A stretch of 64,000 nucleotides of DNA from Sediminibacterium goheungense (GTDB lineage Bacteria > Bacteroidota > Bacteroidia > Chitinophagales > Chitinophagaceae). This document shows, piece after piece, positions 26,845 to 38,313 of the stretch; positions within the stretch are counted from its first letter, which is position 1, and every line of letters starts with the position of its first letter. Below the pieces are notes generated by a model, which saw nothing but the letters and a program-made list of their open reading frames with translations, did not search any database and was not told the origin of the DNA. The stretch spans positions 248,001 to 312,000 of the forward strand of contig NZ_SNWP01000011.1 in assembly GCF_004361915.1 (NCBI RefSeq), read 5' to 3'. A program made the translations under genes and the position numbers.

Positions 26845-27873
26845 TCAGAGTAAAGCTTTTTTAATAGCAGGTGCAATTTTGTTTCCGAATATTTCAATCG
26901 ACTTCAGTAATTGTGCGTGGGAAGGTCCTCCTACATCCATATGAGCTACAAAGCGGGTAAAGCCCAATGTTTCATGGAGGTATAAAATCTTATCAATGGC
27001 TTCATTCGCCTCACCAATAATCAAGGCGCCATTTTTGCTTCTGCCCATTTCAAACTGTTCACGTGTAAAAGGCGACCATCCGCGTTGTTTCCCAATGCGG
27101 TTCATCTGTGAAGCGTACTGTGGAAAGTAAATATCGGCAGTAGCTTTACTGTCGTCTCCAAACAATGCATGCATATGTACACCTGTTTGCATTTGTTCAG
27201 CAGGGTGATTAAAATGCTGGTATACACGCTTATAATATTCGAACAGCGGTTTGAACTGGGCGGGGCTACCACCAATAATGGCAAAAATAATGGGTAGTCC
27301 AAGTGTGCCAGCTCTTAATACCGACTCAGGTGTGCCACCAACTGCAATCCATACTTTTAGCAGGTCTTCATAAGCGCGGGGAAATACTTCCTGGTTTACC
27401 ATGGGTAAGCGGAATTTACCTTTCCAGTTTATTTTCTGCTCCTTATTTATTTTCAATAGTAAATCGAGCTTTTCCTCAAAGAGTGTGTCATAGTCTGCCA
27501 GGTTGTAGCCAAAGAGGGGGAATGATTCTGTAAAGCTCCCTCGACCAACTACCAGTTCGGCCCGGCCATCCGATAAAAGATCAATGCTGGAATACTGTTG
27601 GTATAATTTTACAGGATCAGCTGAACTCAACACGGATACAGCACTACCCAGTTTTATTTTTTTTGTAACAGTAGCGGCAGCTGCCAGTATAATTTCGGGA
27701 GCAGAAACAGCATATTCAGGACGATGATGCTCGCCGATGCCAAAAAAATCAAGCCCCAGTTCATCCATAAGCCTGATTTCTTCCATCATTTCTTTTAACC
27801 GCTCACCTGCAGGAATGGTTATACCCTGTTCATTAACATGCAAATCACCAAACATACTGATACCTAGTTCCAT
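26845..27873 (-). CDS. Luciferase-like (LLM class) flavin-dependent oxidoreductase
   Basis: A 342-residue protein (start chosen at the second ATG, MELGISMFGD, the usual family start; an upstream ATG at 27888 adds five residues). Family features include 'LGLDFFGIGEHHRPEYAVSAP', 'RAELVVGRGSF' and 'VWIAVGGTPESVLRAG'. It should use reduced flavin to oxidise an unknown substrate, or act as a flavin-binding relative. It forms a two-gene unit with the VOC protein. Confidence 0.9.
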   Translation of the reverse strand: MELGISMFGDLHVNEQGITIPAGERLKEMMEEIRLMDELGLDFFGIGEHHRPEYAVSAPEIILAAAATVTKKIKLGSAVSVLSSADPVKLYQQYSSIDLLSDGRAELVVGRGSFTESFPLFGYNLADYDTLFEEKLDLLLKINKEQKINWKGKFRLPMVNQEVFPRAYEDLLKVWIAVGGTPESVLRAGTLGLPIIFAIIGGSPAQFKPLFEYYKRVYQHFNHPAEQMQTGVHMHALFGDDSKATADIYFPQYASQMNRIGKQRGWSPFTREQFEMGRSKNGALIIGEANEAIDKILYLHETLGFTRFVAHMDVGGPSHAQLLKSIEIFGNKIAPAIKKALL

Positions 27874-27888
27874 AGCTATTTTTTGCAA

Positions 27889-28352
27889 AGGTACAACCTC
27901 ACCATTCTTTCTATAGTATAGTGGCAGTTGTGATACAGCGTACTGAGTATAAAAATGAATTGTTCAATGCGGACAGGCAGGCTTTTTGCTAAATCATAAA
28001 CAACAAAAAGAAAATGTTAAATTATTTCTACACCGAGATAAAATCCGCAAACCCAATATTAATTGTCATAAGTACATTTATTCATCGGATGAATTAATAA
28101 ATGTCAAAAATACAATTATAACTCAACCGGATGGGTTCACCAAACTTTAAACCCTAAGTAAATACTTTATGCTACGTTGCCTCGCCAACATTGTACGAAA
28201 GTACAGTGAACACTACTTTTTTGCCTTTAACATAAGGTATACATTCCTTTTACAGGATGGTTAAAAGGCTTTTCAACTACTATAACTATATATACCCCAG
28301 TTATTCTGATAAATTAATAACCAACCAACGTTTCATTTTTCAAAACTACATT
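27889..28352. other. Intergenic region upstream of the SusC operon
   Basis: This divergent gap of about 460 bp has no credible gene; the frame open to 28257 has no family similarity before the ATG at 28353. An imperfect inverted repeat ACATTTATTCATC ... GATGAATTAATAAATGT (28074-28103) and a small AACC/GGTT hairpin near 28124-28136 could be regulator sites for either side. No clear anti-sigma/sigma pair or hybrid kinase gene is adjacent. Confidence 0.5.
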
Positions 28353-31300
28353 ATGAGTAAAGCTGCACGATTTATTATCCGGAAGCACTCATTCATGCTG
28401 ATGCTGGTGCTGTTTTCCTGTTTGTCTGCAAATGCGCAGGTAAAGGTTACCGGTAAAGTATTGAATAAGAAAACCAATACACCGCTGGCCGGTGTAGCCG
28501 TTGTTGAGAAAGGAGGTACCAATGGTACCGAAACACTTGAAAACGGAACTTTTTCCCTTACTGTAAAAAGCGGGAATGCAACACTAGTTATTTCAACATT
28601 AGGTTTTGCCACGCAGGAAGTTAAGCTTGGTGGAAAAGCAAATGTGGAAGTATCGATGGATGAGGATATAAAAGGGATTGATGATGTTGTCATCATCGGT
28701 TACCAGAACGCTACCCGCAGAACTACTTCTGCGGCCATTGCGAGTGTAAAAGGTAAAGACATTGAAAATACACCTTACCCTACATTCGATGCCATGTTGC
28801 AGGGACGTGTAGCGGGTCTGAATGTATTATCCGTATCTGCTGAGCCTGGTGCCAGTGGTATCGTTAATATCAGGGGTAACAGTAGTGTGGCGGGGTCTAA
28901 TGGTGCAGGAACGGCAACAGGCGTATCGGCTCCTTTGTATGTAATTGATGGAGTAGTATTTGATGTAAGTGATTTACGTACAGCTTATGGTAACAGTAAC
29001 CCACTCGCTGCTATTAACCCTAATGATATTGAATCAATAGATGTGCTACGAGATGCCTCTGCCGCCGCTATCTATGGTGCAAGAGCTGCCAATGGTGTAA
29101 TCATTGTAAAAACAGTTCGCCCCAAAGGTGGTAAACCTCAGTTCAGATTGTCATCTTACGTAGGTCTTACTACCAAACCCAGTATGAAACCTGTTATTAT
29201 AGGTGCTGAGGAAAGAAGACTTAAGATGGATATTCTTCGTGAACAGGCCACTTATCAGCAACAGGGTATTATGTCACAGTTTCTCACAGACAGTCTGAAT
29301 CCGGCTTTTAATAATGCCACCGACTTTCAGGATCTCTTTTTTCAGGATGCTTTACTGCGTAACGTTGATTTTAGTGTAGCGGGTTCTTCGCAGGGAATGC
29401 AATACCGTTTATCTCTGAACAGTTATCTGGAGAATGGGTTACAGCCGGGTTTCAGTATCAAAAGACTTGCACCCAGGCTCTTTGTAAGCATGAAGCCTTC
29501 CAAAACAGTGGAACTAACTTCAGATACCTATATGGGTTTTATCAAAGAACAAAGAGGTGATGGTACAGGGAATGTTACCCCTTATAATATACAAACCTTT
29601 CCTTCTTCTTTCTGGCAAATTGATGATGTAACCAGAAGTAACTATGCCGGTAAAAATGATAAGGTAAGAGATGATGCCAAAACAACCAGTATTAATGGTA
29701 ACCTGCGTCTTACCTGGCGGCCATTTGAAAACATCACTTTTGTTAGCTCACTATCTTATAACCTGGGTTTTGTAAGAAGAGATTATCTGCGCGACAGATC
29801 AGTGGTAACGAATAATCGTTCCGATGCTTTTCTTACCGAAAGCAACTCAAGCCGTTATGAAATTGAAAACTATGCCACCTGGAGTAAGTCTTTTGGCCGC
29901 TCGCAGGATCATAGTGTAAGTGTATTGTTAGGTCAAGGTGCTGAAGAGCAGGTGGTAAAAAGTACATCGGCCAATGCCAATGGTATTCCCTTTGATGCCA
30001 TCCGCATTATTGCAGGTGTACCTACGGGTCCGAACCTGAACGTGTCTACCAATTATGAAGACCGTTCAAGGGTATCGTATTTTACAAGGGCCAGTTATAA
30101 CTATAAAGGAAAATATGGTGTGGACGTAAGCTTCAGAAGAGATGCTTCTTCGCGTTATGCACCCACCAGCCGCTGGGGTACTTTCCCGGCATTTTCTGCC
30201 AGATGGAACATTTCTGATGAACCTTTTTTCAAAAAATTCAGCAAAGTGGTTTCATTTGCTAAACTGCGTTTCAGTTATGGTGTAACAGGTCGCGATCCGG
30301 GTAGTTATTATGCTCAGTATCGCCAGCTGAATACCAATATGAACTATCCTACTTCTTCCTTAGGTTTTGGTGCTGCGGGTAATATTATTACTTATGGTGG
30401 TATTACAGCCGTAACCCCCAACTATGCGGGAGCAGCTCCTGCCACCAATATTACCTGGGAAAAATCGCCACAGACCAATCTGGGTATCGATCTGAATTTC
30501 CTGAAAGACAGGATCAGTCTGAGTGTTGATTTGTATCACAAGGAAAGCAAAGACCTCATTTTTAATATACCTGTTCCGGTAACTACCGGTTATACCACAG
30601 CCACCAACAACTTCGTTGATATTGCTAACCGTGGTATTGAAATTTCATTGAATACGAATAACCTGTCAGACCGCAGCAAATTAAAATGGCAGACCAGTTT
30701 GAACGTGGCTTTCAATGATAACTATGTAACCAAATTACCTGATGGTAACCGTGATTTCACTTATGGTCCTGTATTCCTGTCGAGAATACTAACCATTGGT
30801 AAACCATTGTATGGTTATCGCGTATTTAATATCAATGGTGTATACCCTACTACAGGAGATGTACCAGTTGATCCGCTTACAGGTTTGCGTACCCGTATTT
30901 ATGGTGGCGCACAGTTTATCGGAGGCGATAATGCCAAACAGGATATCAATGGCGATTATAATGTGGATGATAATGACATGATTATTCAGGGTGATCCCAA
31001 TACCAAAATCTATGGTGGTTTCATCAATACATTAACCTATAAAGGCTTCTCAGTACAGATACTGTCAACTTTTATCCTGGGTAGAAGTGTATGGAATGGT
31101 TATCTGTCTGATAAGCTGGCATCGGCCAGTAATAACCCGCCAAACTTTTTCGGAACAAGATCAGGCCCTGCTGCTGAGTTCAACGGACTGAATTTATGGA
31201 GAAGACCAGGTGATATTGCAACATTGGGTAGTCTTTTCAGTACTAATGACCCATGGACCATTCGTTCTTCGATGTTTGTGGAAGATGCGAGTTTCTTCCG

Positions 31301-31520
31301 GATTAAAACCATCAACCTCTCTTACAATTTCCCTGTGAGCGAAAGACTTAAAAAACTGGGTATCCGTATGATTCGGCTGTATGGTGTGGCCGATAACTTA
31401 AAAGTGTTTTATGGTGCCAACCTGCCCGATCCGGAGTCGATTGGTATCGACGGATTTACAACGGCAAACGGTTATCCTGTTCCTAAGAAATTTACACTGG
31501 GTCTGGATATTCAGTTTTAA
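28353..31520 (+). CDS. SusC/RagA-type TonB-linked outer membrane protein
   Basis: A 1055-residue TonB-dependent receptor. The start is set at 28353 because MSKAARFIIRKHSF leads into a signal peptide ending ANAQ. Then come the carboxypeptidase-regulatory-like domain ('VTGKVLNKKTNTPLAGVAVV'), the plug with the SusC signature 'APLYVIDGVVFD' and 'AANGVIIVKT', and the beta-barrel ending in aromatic 'FTLGLDIQF'. It imports an oligomeric nutrient together with the SusD lid protein encoded 17 nt downstream. The substrate is unknown. Confidence 0.95.
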   Translation: MSKAARFIIRKHSFMLMLVLFSCLSANAQVKVTGKVLNKKTNTPLAGVAVVEKGGTNGTETLENGTFSLTVKSGNATLVISTLGFATQEVKLGGKANVEVSMDEDIKGIDDVVIIGYQNATRRTTSAAIASVKGKDIENTPYPTFDAMLQGRVAGLNVLSVSAEPGASGIVNIRGNSSVAGSNGAGTATGVSAPLYVIDGVVFDVSDLRTAYGNSNPLAAINPNDIESIDVLRDASAAAIYGARAANGVIIVKTVRPKGGKPQFRLSSYVGLTTKPSMKPVIIGAEERRLKMDILREQATYQQQGIMSQFLTDSLNPAFNNATDFQDLFFQDALLRNVDFSVAGSSQGMQYRLSLNSYLENGLQPGFSIKRLAPRLFVSMKPSKTVELTSDTYMGFIKEQRGDGTGNVTPYNIQTFPSSFWQIDDVTRSNYAGKNDKVRDDAKTTSINGNLRLTWRPFENITFVSSLSYNLGFVRRDYLRDRSVVTNNRSDAFLTESNSSRYEIENYATWSKSFGRSQDHSVSVLLGQGAEEQVVKSTSANANGIPFDAIRIIAGVPTGPNLNVSTNYEDRSRVSYFTRASYNYKGKYGVDVSFRRDASSRYAPTSRWGTFPAFSARWNISDEPFFKKFSKVVSFAKLRFSYGVTGRDPGSYYAQYRQLNTNMNYPTSSLGFGAAGNIITYGGITAVTPNYAGAAPATNITWEKSPQTNLGIDLNFLKDRISLSVDLYHKESKDLIFNIPVPVTTGYTTATNNFVDIANRGIEISLNTNNLSDRSKLKWQTSLNVAFNDNYVTKLPDGNRDFTYGPVFLSRILTIGKPLYGYRVFNINGVYPTTGDVPVDPLTGLRTRIYGGAQFIGGDNAKQDINGDYNVDDNDMIIQGDPNTKIYGGFINTLTYKGFSVQILSTFILGRSVWNGYLSDKLASASNNPPNFFGTRSGPAAEFNGLNLWRRPGDIATLGSLFSTNDPWTIRSSMFVEDASFFRIKTINLSYNFPVSERLKKLGIRMIRLYGVADNLKVFYGANLPDPESIGIDGFTTANGYPVPKKFTLGLDIQF

Positions 31521-31537
31521 TCTCAAAAAAAGAAACC

Positions 31538-33088
31538 ATGAAATATAAAAATTCATATCATAAATACGTATTCGCACTGGTTACGCTCATGGCGGTAACG
31601 ATTTCGTGCAGTAAAAAATTCTCGGAGCGTATACCCATTAATGCACCAACCGATGCTAATTTCTGGAAGAACGAAACCGAAGCAACCAGTGCTGTTGCAG
31701 GTTCCTATGCTACTTTACGAATTGCCATGAACGAAATGGGAATGGGACATTATTATTATGGTGATACCCAGACCGATCAGTTTGTTGCAAGAACCAACGG
31801 TGAAGATTATCCGGCTATTACACAAATACAATGGCAAACTTTCGTAGCACCTTCACAAACATTCCGTGCATTGATTAAGTTGCGTCGCTGGGATAACTTT
31901 TATCGTGCCATTGATCAGGTGAACCGTTGTATCAAATACATCGAGCCCATTCCACTGGCTAATTTTACTTCAGTAGATAAACAGGGAGCCAAGAATGCAT
32001 TGATTGGTGAAAACTATTTCCTGCGTGCATTCACCTATTTCTATATGTCACGAATCTGGGGCGATGTGCCATTGGTGCTGGAAACAGCAGATGATGCTGC
32101 TGCGGCACCTAATCAGCCAAGAGCCAAACAGGTAGATGTATTGAATCAATGTATCAAAGATTTACAGGAAGCCATCAAATTACTGCCTTATGTAACAGCA
32201 GCCACCACAACACGCCCCATCAGGGCCAACAGGGGAACCTGTTATGCATTACTGGCACATATTTATGCATGGAGAGGTGAATACGATAAAGTAGCACCTG
32301 CTGCTGACTCAGTGATCAACAATGGTGGATATTCACATGTAAGCCGTGCTACAAGAGCATCTTATACAGCTATGTTCAAAGGCAATTCATCTGAAGGTAT
32401 TTTCGAAATATCACAGAATGCTGCCAATGAAGGCTCTTTGATTACTGCGAATTATGGCGATATCAATAACAGTATAGCTGCAAGAACATTGAAGTCTCCT
32501 TATTTACTTACACAATTGGGTAATTCACTGTTTACACTGGATGCAGGTACACTTACTACCTTATTCCCTAATAATGCAGATAGCGTGGACCTGAGAAGAA
32601 GAAATGGATTTGATTTCTGGGGAACCACCGATCCTATCTGTACCAAATATGCCAATATTGTTTATACAGGACCGAATAATACATCTCCACTGAGCCAGAA
32701 TAACATCATTGTATTCCGGTTGGCAGATATCAAGTTATTGAAAGCAGAAGCATTGGCAGCATTAAATAATCCTTCAGGTGCAAGAACCATTGTCAATGAG
32801 ATTCGTGCATTGGCAGGTCTGGGTGCTACTACTGCTACCGATGCCAATATGTTTGAAGAAGTGATTCAGGAAAGAGGCCGTGAACTGTTTATTGAAGGAC
32901 ACCGTTTCTATGACCTGGTTCGCCTGGCACGTAAAACAGGGATCATTCGATTTAATGGAACTGGAACCATTACAAGGATGACAAGTACAGATTTTAACCT
33001 GGGCAAATACTACTGGCCCATCGATCCAATCCTGATTTCTCTGAACCCATTACTGACCCAAACGCCATTCTGGGCGGATAAAATGTAA
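31538..33088 (+). CDS. SusD/RagB-type nutrient-binding lipoprotein
   Basis: A 516-residue surface lipoprotein with signal and cysteine in TISCSKK, then the SusD N-terminal pattern 'TDANFWKNETEATSAVAGSYATLR', the TPR-like helical core ('GENYFLRAFTYFYMSRIWGDVPLV'), and the C-terminal 'IQERGRELFIEGHRFYDLVRLAR' and 'LNPLLTQTPFW'. It forms the lid of the SusC channel. The following lipoprotein gene begins 3 nt after its stop. Confidence 0.95.
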   Translation: MKYKNSYHKYVFALVTLMAVTISCSKKFSERIPINAPTDANFWKNETEATSAVAGSYATLRIAMNEMGMGHYYYGDTQTDQFVARTNGEDYPAITQIQWQTFVAPSQTFRALIKLRRWDNFYRAIDQVNRCIKYIEPIPLANFTSVDKQGAKNALIGENYFLRAFTYFYMSRIWGDVPLVLETADDAAAAPNQPRAKQVDVLNQCIKDLQEAIKLLPYVTAATTTRPIRANRGTCYALLAHIYAWRGEYDKVAPAADSVINNGGYSHVSRATRASYTAMFKGNSSEGIFEISQNAANEGSLITANYGDINNSIAARTLKSPYLLTQLGNSLFTLDAGTLTTLFPNNADSVDLRRRNGFDFWGTTDPICTKYANIVYTGPNNTSPLSQNNIIVFRLADIKLLKAEALAALNNPSGARTIVNEIRALAGLGATTATDANMFEEVIQERGRELFIEGHRFYDLVRLARKTGIIRFNGTGTITRMTSTDFNLGKYYWPIDPILISLNPLLTQTPFWADKM

Positions 33089-33091
33089 GCC

Positions 33092-33775
33092 ATGACCCTA
33101 AAAAAAATCAGTATGTCTTATAAAACAATCATAACCGCATTCATCGTAATCTGTTTATTCGGCTCCTGTAAAAAGGATTACCTCACAGGCGGCAGTCTGC
33201 ACCAGGCCATTACGCCACTGAATAATATGGATTATATGAAAGCCAATTCATTTAAACTGTTTGATACGGCCGTGGTAGTGATTGAGAGATTGGGTATGGC
33301 CACACAGGTAAACAATGCAAAATCCTTTTTTGCATTCACCGATTATTCCGTACTCAATATGATCAATCTGCGGCTACAGCAGAAGCAACAGGTAAATCCA
33401 CTCGCAACCTATACACTGGATAGTTTAATCCGGGATATTAATGAAGACTCTGTAAGACAGTATATCCTGAATGAAACGGTTGAATTGAAAACAGCGCCGG
33501 AATTGATACCCGCTGTTTATACCAGTGCTGGTAATACAACCATGGGTGTATTGAAGCAGGTACAAACAACCGCTCAGTATCTGGAGAGAACACAGGCACC
33601 TACTTATTTATTGTTTTATGTAAAAGTAAGAGGGGCATTGGATCAGCCGGGTGTTACGCCTCCACCCAATCAAAATGATATCTCAGTGTTATGTCAAACT
33701 ACAGGCATTAAAACCTCCAATGGAGCTACTACCATGCATGTACTGGCCAATACACACACATTTGTAAGATTCTGA
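33092..33775 (+). CDS. Fasciclin-like lipoprotein of the SusCD operon
   Basis: A 227-residue lipoprotein (signal with cysteine in FGSCKK). The ATG at 33092 is close to the SusD stop; an ATG at 33113 is an alternative that leaves a neater signal peptide. The core 'AKSFFAFTDYSVLNMI' and 'VRQYILNETV' resemble a diverged fasciclin (FAS1) domain. Such proteins often accompany SusCD pairs as accessory surface lipoproteins; the role is unknown. Confidence 0.65.
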   Translation: MTLKKISMSYKTIITAFIVICLFGSCKKDYLTGGSLHQAITPLNNMDYMKANSFKLFDTAVVVIERLGMATQVNNAKSFFAFTDYSVLNMINLRLQQKQQVNPLATYTLDSLIRDINEDSVRQYILNETVELKTAPELIPAVYTSAGNTTMGVLKQVQTTAQYLERTQAPTYLLFYVKVRGALDQPGVTPPPNQNDISVLCQTTGIKTSNGATTMHVLANTHTFVRF

Positions 33776-33794
33776 CCACTCAAAAAAATTGATT

Positions 33795-34769
33795 ATGAAG
33801 TTTAATTATAAATATTGCCTTGCAGCACTTGCCATCATTGTAGCAGGCTATGCATGCTCCAAGAAACCGTCAGAAGGTTTTTTAGGAAATAAATTCTATT
33901 ACCTGTCTAATCCATTTGTAGGTATTAAAGGAAGGGTAACCACATCTGTACCTATTCAGGCAGATGGTTCTACCAATCCGCTCTATGTAAAACTGCTGCA
34001 GGTGCGTAACCGTGCCGGACAGGTAACAGATGCTTTAACCAAGGAATATGAGATTCCTATTTACAAAGGAGAAGTAACACCACAGGATTCTACGCCACAA
34101 TTGCTGGCGGCCAAACTGGGTACAGCTATGTACAAGCCCTTTAATATTAATTCTATTGGAGGACGGCTGGAGTTAACACCAGCAACTGCGATGGTAGATA
34201 CAGGTTTATATGATTTTGATATTGAAGTAAGCAATATCCGTGGATCTAAAACCATTAACAGTGTGGCGAAAGTGCAGATTACACCTGCCGTACCTTCACA
34301 ACTCATCAGGCAGTTTGCCAATAGCTCTGCACCTGATCAGGAAGTAACTTTTACCACACAGGCTAATTTCACTATCACGCTTGAAAGAAGAACCGGTCCG
34401 AACCTGATTATCATACGTTTTGTTGATCAGAATGGTGCAACCTTCAATCCCAGACTGGGGCAGGTAATTCCAAGGGTAGGAACGGCACAGGCGCCGCGCT
34501 ATGTATTTAAACAATTCGCTCCTTATTATCCGGAAGTGGTGAATGATACTGCTTTCATTTATCAATACCCGGAGAAAACACCCACATTCCCTTTGTATTT
34601 ATTGAACAATGCCTACCTCAGTTCTTACAGAATTCCGGCGGCAGCGAATACACTGAATCAGAATATCAATCCGGAGTTTGCATTCCGTTTGTATCCTACT
34701 GATGGCGTAACATCTGTATCGGGTACATGGGTCATTACCAACCGCATTGGCTTCGCAGCTAAACGATAG
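33795..34769 (+). CDS. SusE/F-position lipoprotein, DUF5007-like
   Basis: A 324-residue lipoprotein starting at the ATG at 33795 (the frame opens two codons earlier at a TTG). The signal ends with cysteine in GYACSKK. After 'GFLGNKFYYLSNPFVGIKG' comes a beta-rich body with no motif I can assign securely; the overall look recalls the Bacteroidota DUF5007 family, which I name with caution. As the fourth gene of the operon it probably helps bind the SusCD substrate at the cell surface. No glycoside hydrolase is in the operon. Confidence 0.65.
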   Translation: MKFNYKYCLAALAIIVAGYACSKKPSEGFLGNKFYYLSNPFVGIKGRVTTSVPIQADGSTNPLYVKLLQVRNRAGQVTDALTKEYEIPIYKGEVTPQDSTPQLLAAKLGTAMYKPFNINSIGGRLELTPATAMVDTGLYDFDIEVSNIRGSKTINSVAKVQITPAVPSQLIRQFANSSAPDQEVTFTTQANFTITLERRTGPNLIIIRFVDQNGATFNPRLGQVIPRVGTAQAPRYVFKQFAPYYPEVVNDTAFIYQYPEKTPTFPLYLLNNAYLSSYRIPAAANTLNQNINPEFAFRLYPTDGVTSVSGTWVITNRIGFAAKR

Positions 34770-34803
34770 TTTCTTTAGCAGGCGTTTTTTATATGCAAGA
34801 GTG

Positions 34804-34829
34804 AAAAAGTCACCTTATGGTGGCTTTTT
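34804..34829 (+). terminator. Terminator of the SusCD operon
   Basis: The stem AAAAAGTCACC / GGTGGCTTTTT (one G-T pair) with loop TTAT ends in T5. Confidence 0.75.
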
Positions 34830-34877
34830 CTATTAAAGAGATTTTTATACGGAGAAAAGTTTTCCCTTCAAGGCAAT

Positions 34878-34910
34878 AAAAAAGGTGATCCAGGAAGGAT
34901 CACCTTTTTT
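34878..34910. terminator. Bidirectional terminator, katG side
   Basis: A perfect 14-bp stem AAAAAAGGTGATCC / GGATCACCTTTTTT with a 5-nt loop has T-runs on both strands. It lies directly downstream of katG on the minus strand. Confidence 0.92.
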
Positions 34911-34926
34911 ATTCTTTATAGTGTGA

Positions 34927-37158
<2,232 letters not shown>

Positions 37159-37212
37159 TTAGAGGTTTTTACGGTTACAATCTTAAACAGCAAGATTACA
37201 GCTAAATAACTG

Positions 37213-37257
37213 ATAGTTCAAATTGATTATCTTTATAATCATATAGATATTATCTAT
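37213..37257. promoter_or_regulatory. OxyR-type operator in the katG-oxyR gap
   Basis: ATAGATATTATCTAT (37243-37257) matches the OxyR half-operator ATAGnTnnnAnCTAT at every fixed base and overlaps the oxyR ATG. A weaker copy, ATAGTTCAAATTGAT, lies at 37213-37227. The 15-nt spacing between the copies is longer than the classic 7. Binding is inferred. Confidence 0.55.
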
Positions 37258-38191
37258 GACATTGACCCAGTTGGAATATATGATTGCGGTAGACACTTAC
37301 CGGCATTTTGTACTGGCAGCAGAAAAGTGTTTTGTAACCCAGCCAACCCTCAGTATGCAATTACAAAAACTGGAGGAGGAGCTGGGTGTGAAAATATTCG
37401 ATCGCACCAAACAACCGGTGATACCCACCGAAATTGGTACCCGAATTATTGCACAGGCAAGGGTGGTATTGCGTGAAGCGGGTATGATCAGTCAGCTCAT
37501 CAATGATGAAAAGAATATTATGACGGGTGAGTTGCGTATAGGCATTATTCCCACACTGGCACCCTATCTTTTGCCGACTTTGTTTAAACAGATCAGACAG
37601 AAATATCCGCAACTGGAACTGGTTATCAAAGAAACCATTACTGAAGAAGTGATTCATGAACTGAAAAACAACCGGCTCGATTGCGGATTGGTGGTTACTC
37701 CTTTAAAAGATCCGTCTATTCGTGAAGACGTATTGTTTTATGAAGAGCTTTTTGTGTATGTATCCAGAAAGAATGCCCTTTACGATAAAAAATATGTACT
37801 GGCAGATGATATTGATCCCGATCAGTTATGGTTACTGGAAGAGGGGCATTGTTTTCGTTCACAGGTATTGAATTTATGTGAGCTGCGTAAAAGCGGCGAC
37901 CTTCATTTTAAATATGCCACCGGTAATATTGAAACGCTGAAACGAATGGTCGACAACAGTAACGGGCTCACCATACTACCCGAACTGGCAGTAATGGAAT
38001 TTACCAAAACACAGATGAAAATGGTGAAGCGGCTAAAAGAACCCAGTCCCGCAAGAGAAGTAAGCCTGGTAACACACCGCAACCATATTAAAACCAAACT
38101 CATACAAACACTGAAAGAGCAAGTATTACAGGTGGTTCCTAAAAACATGCAGCAGTTACGGAACAAGAAAGTGGTGGAGATTAGTGAGTGA
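37256..38191 (+). CDS. oxyR: OxyR-type LysR regulator
   Basis: A 311-residue LysR-family protein: winged helix at 1-60, effector domain from about 90. The redox cysteine pair is C199 and C208 in GHCFRSQVLNLC, the same spacing and even the same numbering as in E. coli OxyR. Divergent position next to katG supports a peroxide-sensing role. No alternative start is better than 37256. Confidence 0.92.
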   Translation: MTLTQLEYMIAVDTYRHFVLAAEKCFVTQPTLSMQLQKLEEELGVKIFDRTKQPVIPTEIGTRIIAQARVVLREAGMISQLINDEKNIMTGELRIGIIPTLAPYLLPTLFKQIRQKYPQLELVIKETITEEVIHELKNNRLDCGLVVTPLKDPSIREDVLFYEELFVYVSRKNALYDKKYVLADDIDPDQLWLLEEGHCFRSQVLNLCELRKSGDLHFKYATGNIETLKRMVDNSNGLTILPELAVMEFTKTQMKMVKRLKEPSPAREVSLVTHRNHIKTKLIQTLKEQVLQVVPKNMQQLRNKKVVEISE

Positions 38192-38235
38192 GCGGTTAGG
38201 GCTTTATTATTTTGAGAAATAGACTCCGATTTTGA

Positions 38236-38292
38236 TTTTTTTGACTCATATCACATATATATGATTCAAAAATCTACTTTTTTGACTTATAT
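38236..38292 (+). promoter_or_regulatory. Triple operator-like repeat upstream of the Fic gene
   Basis: TTTTTTTGACTCATAT (38236-38251) faces an inverted copy, ATATGATTCAAAAA (38259-38272), and a third, direct copy, TTTTTTGACTTATAT, lies at 38278-38292. The third copy overlaps the -7 box (38288-38295). A protein binding these sites would compete with RNA polymerase. Confidence 0.5.
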
Positions 38293-38295
38293 TTG
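38288..38295 (+). promoter_or_regulatory. -7 box (TATATTTG) of the Fic gene
   Basis: An exact TAnnTTTG match, 18 nt ahead of the ATG at 38314. No TTTG is seen at the usual -33 distance, so activation or relaxed recognition may be needed. Confidence 0.45.
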
Positions 38296-38313
38296 TATAG
38301 TAGACCGTTAACC

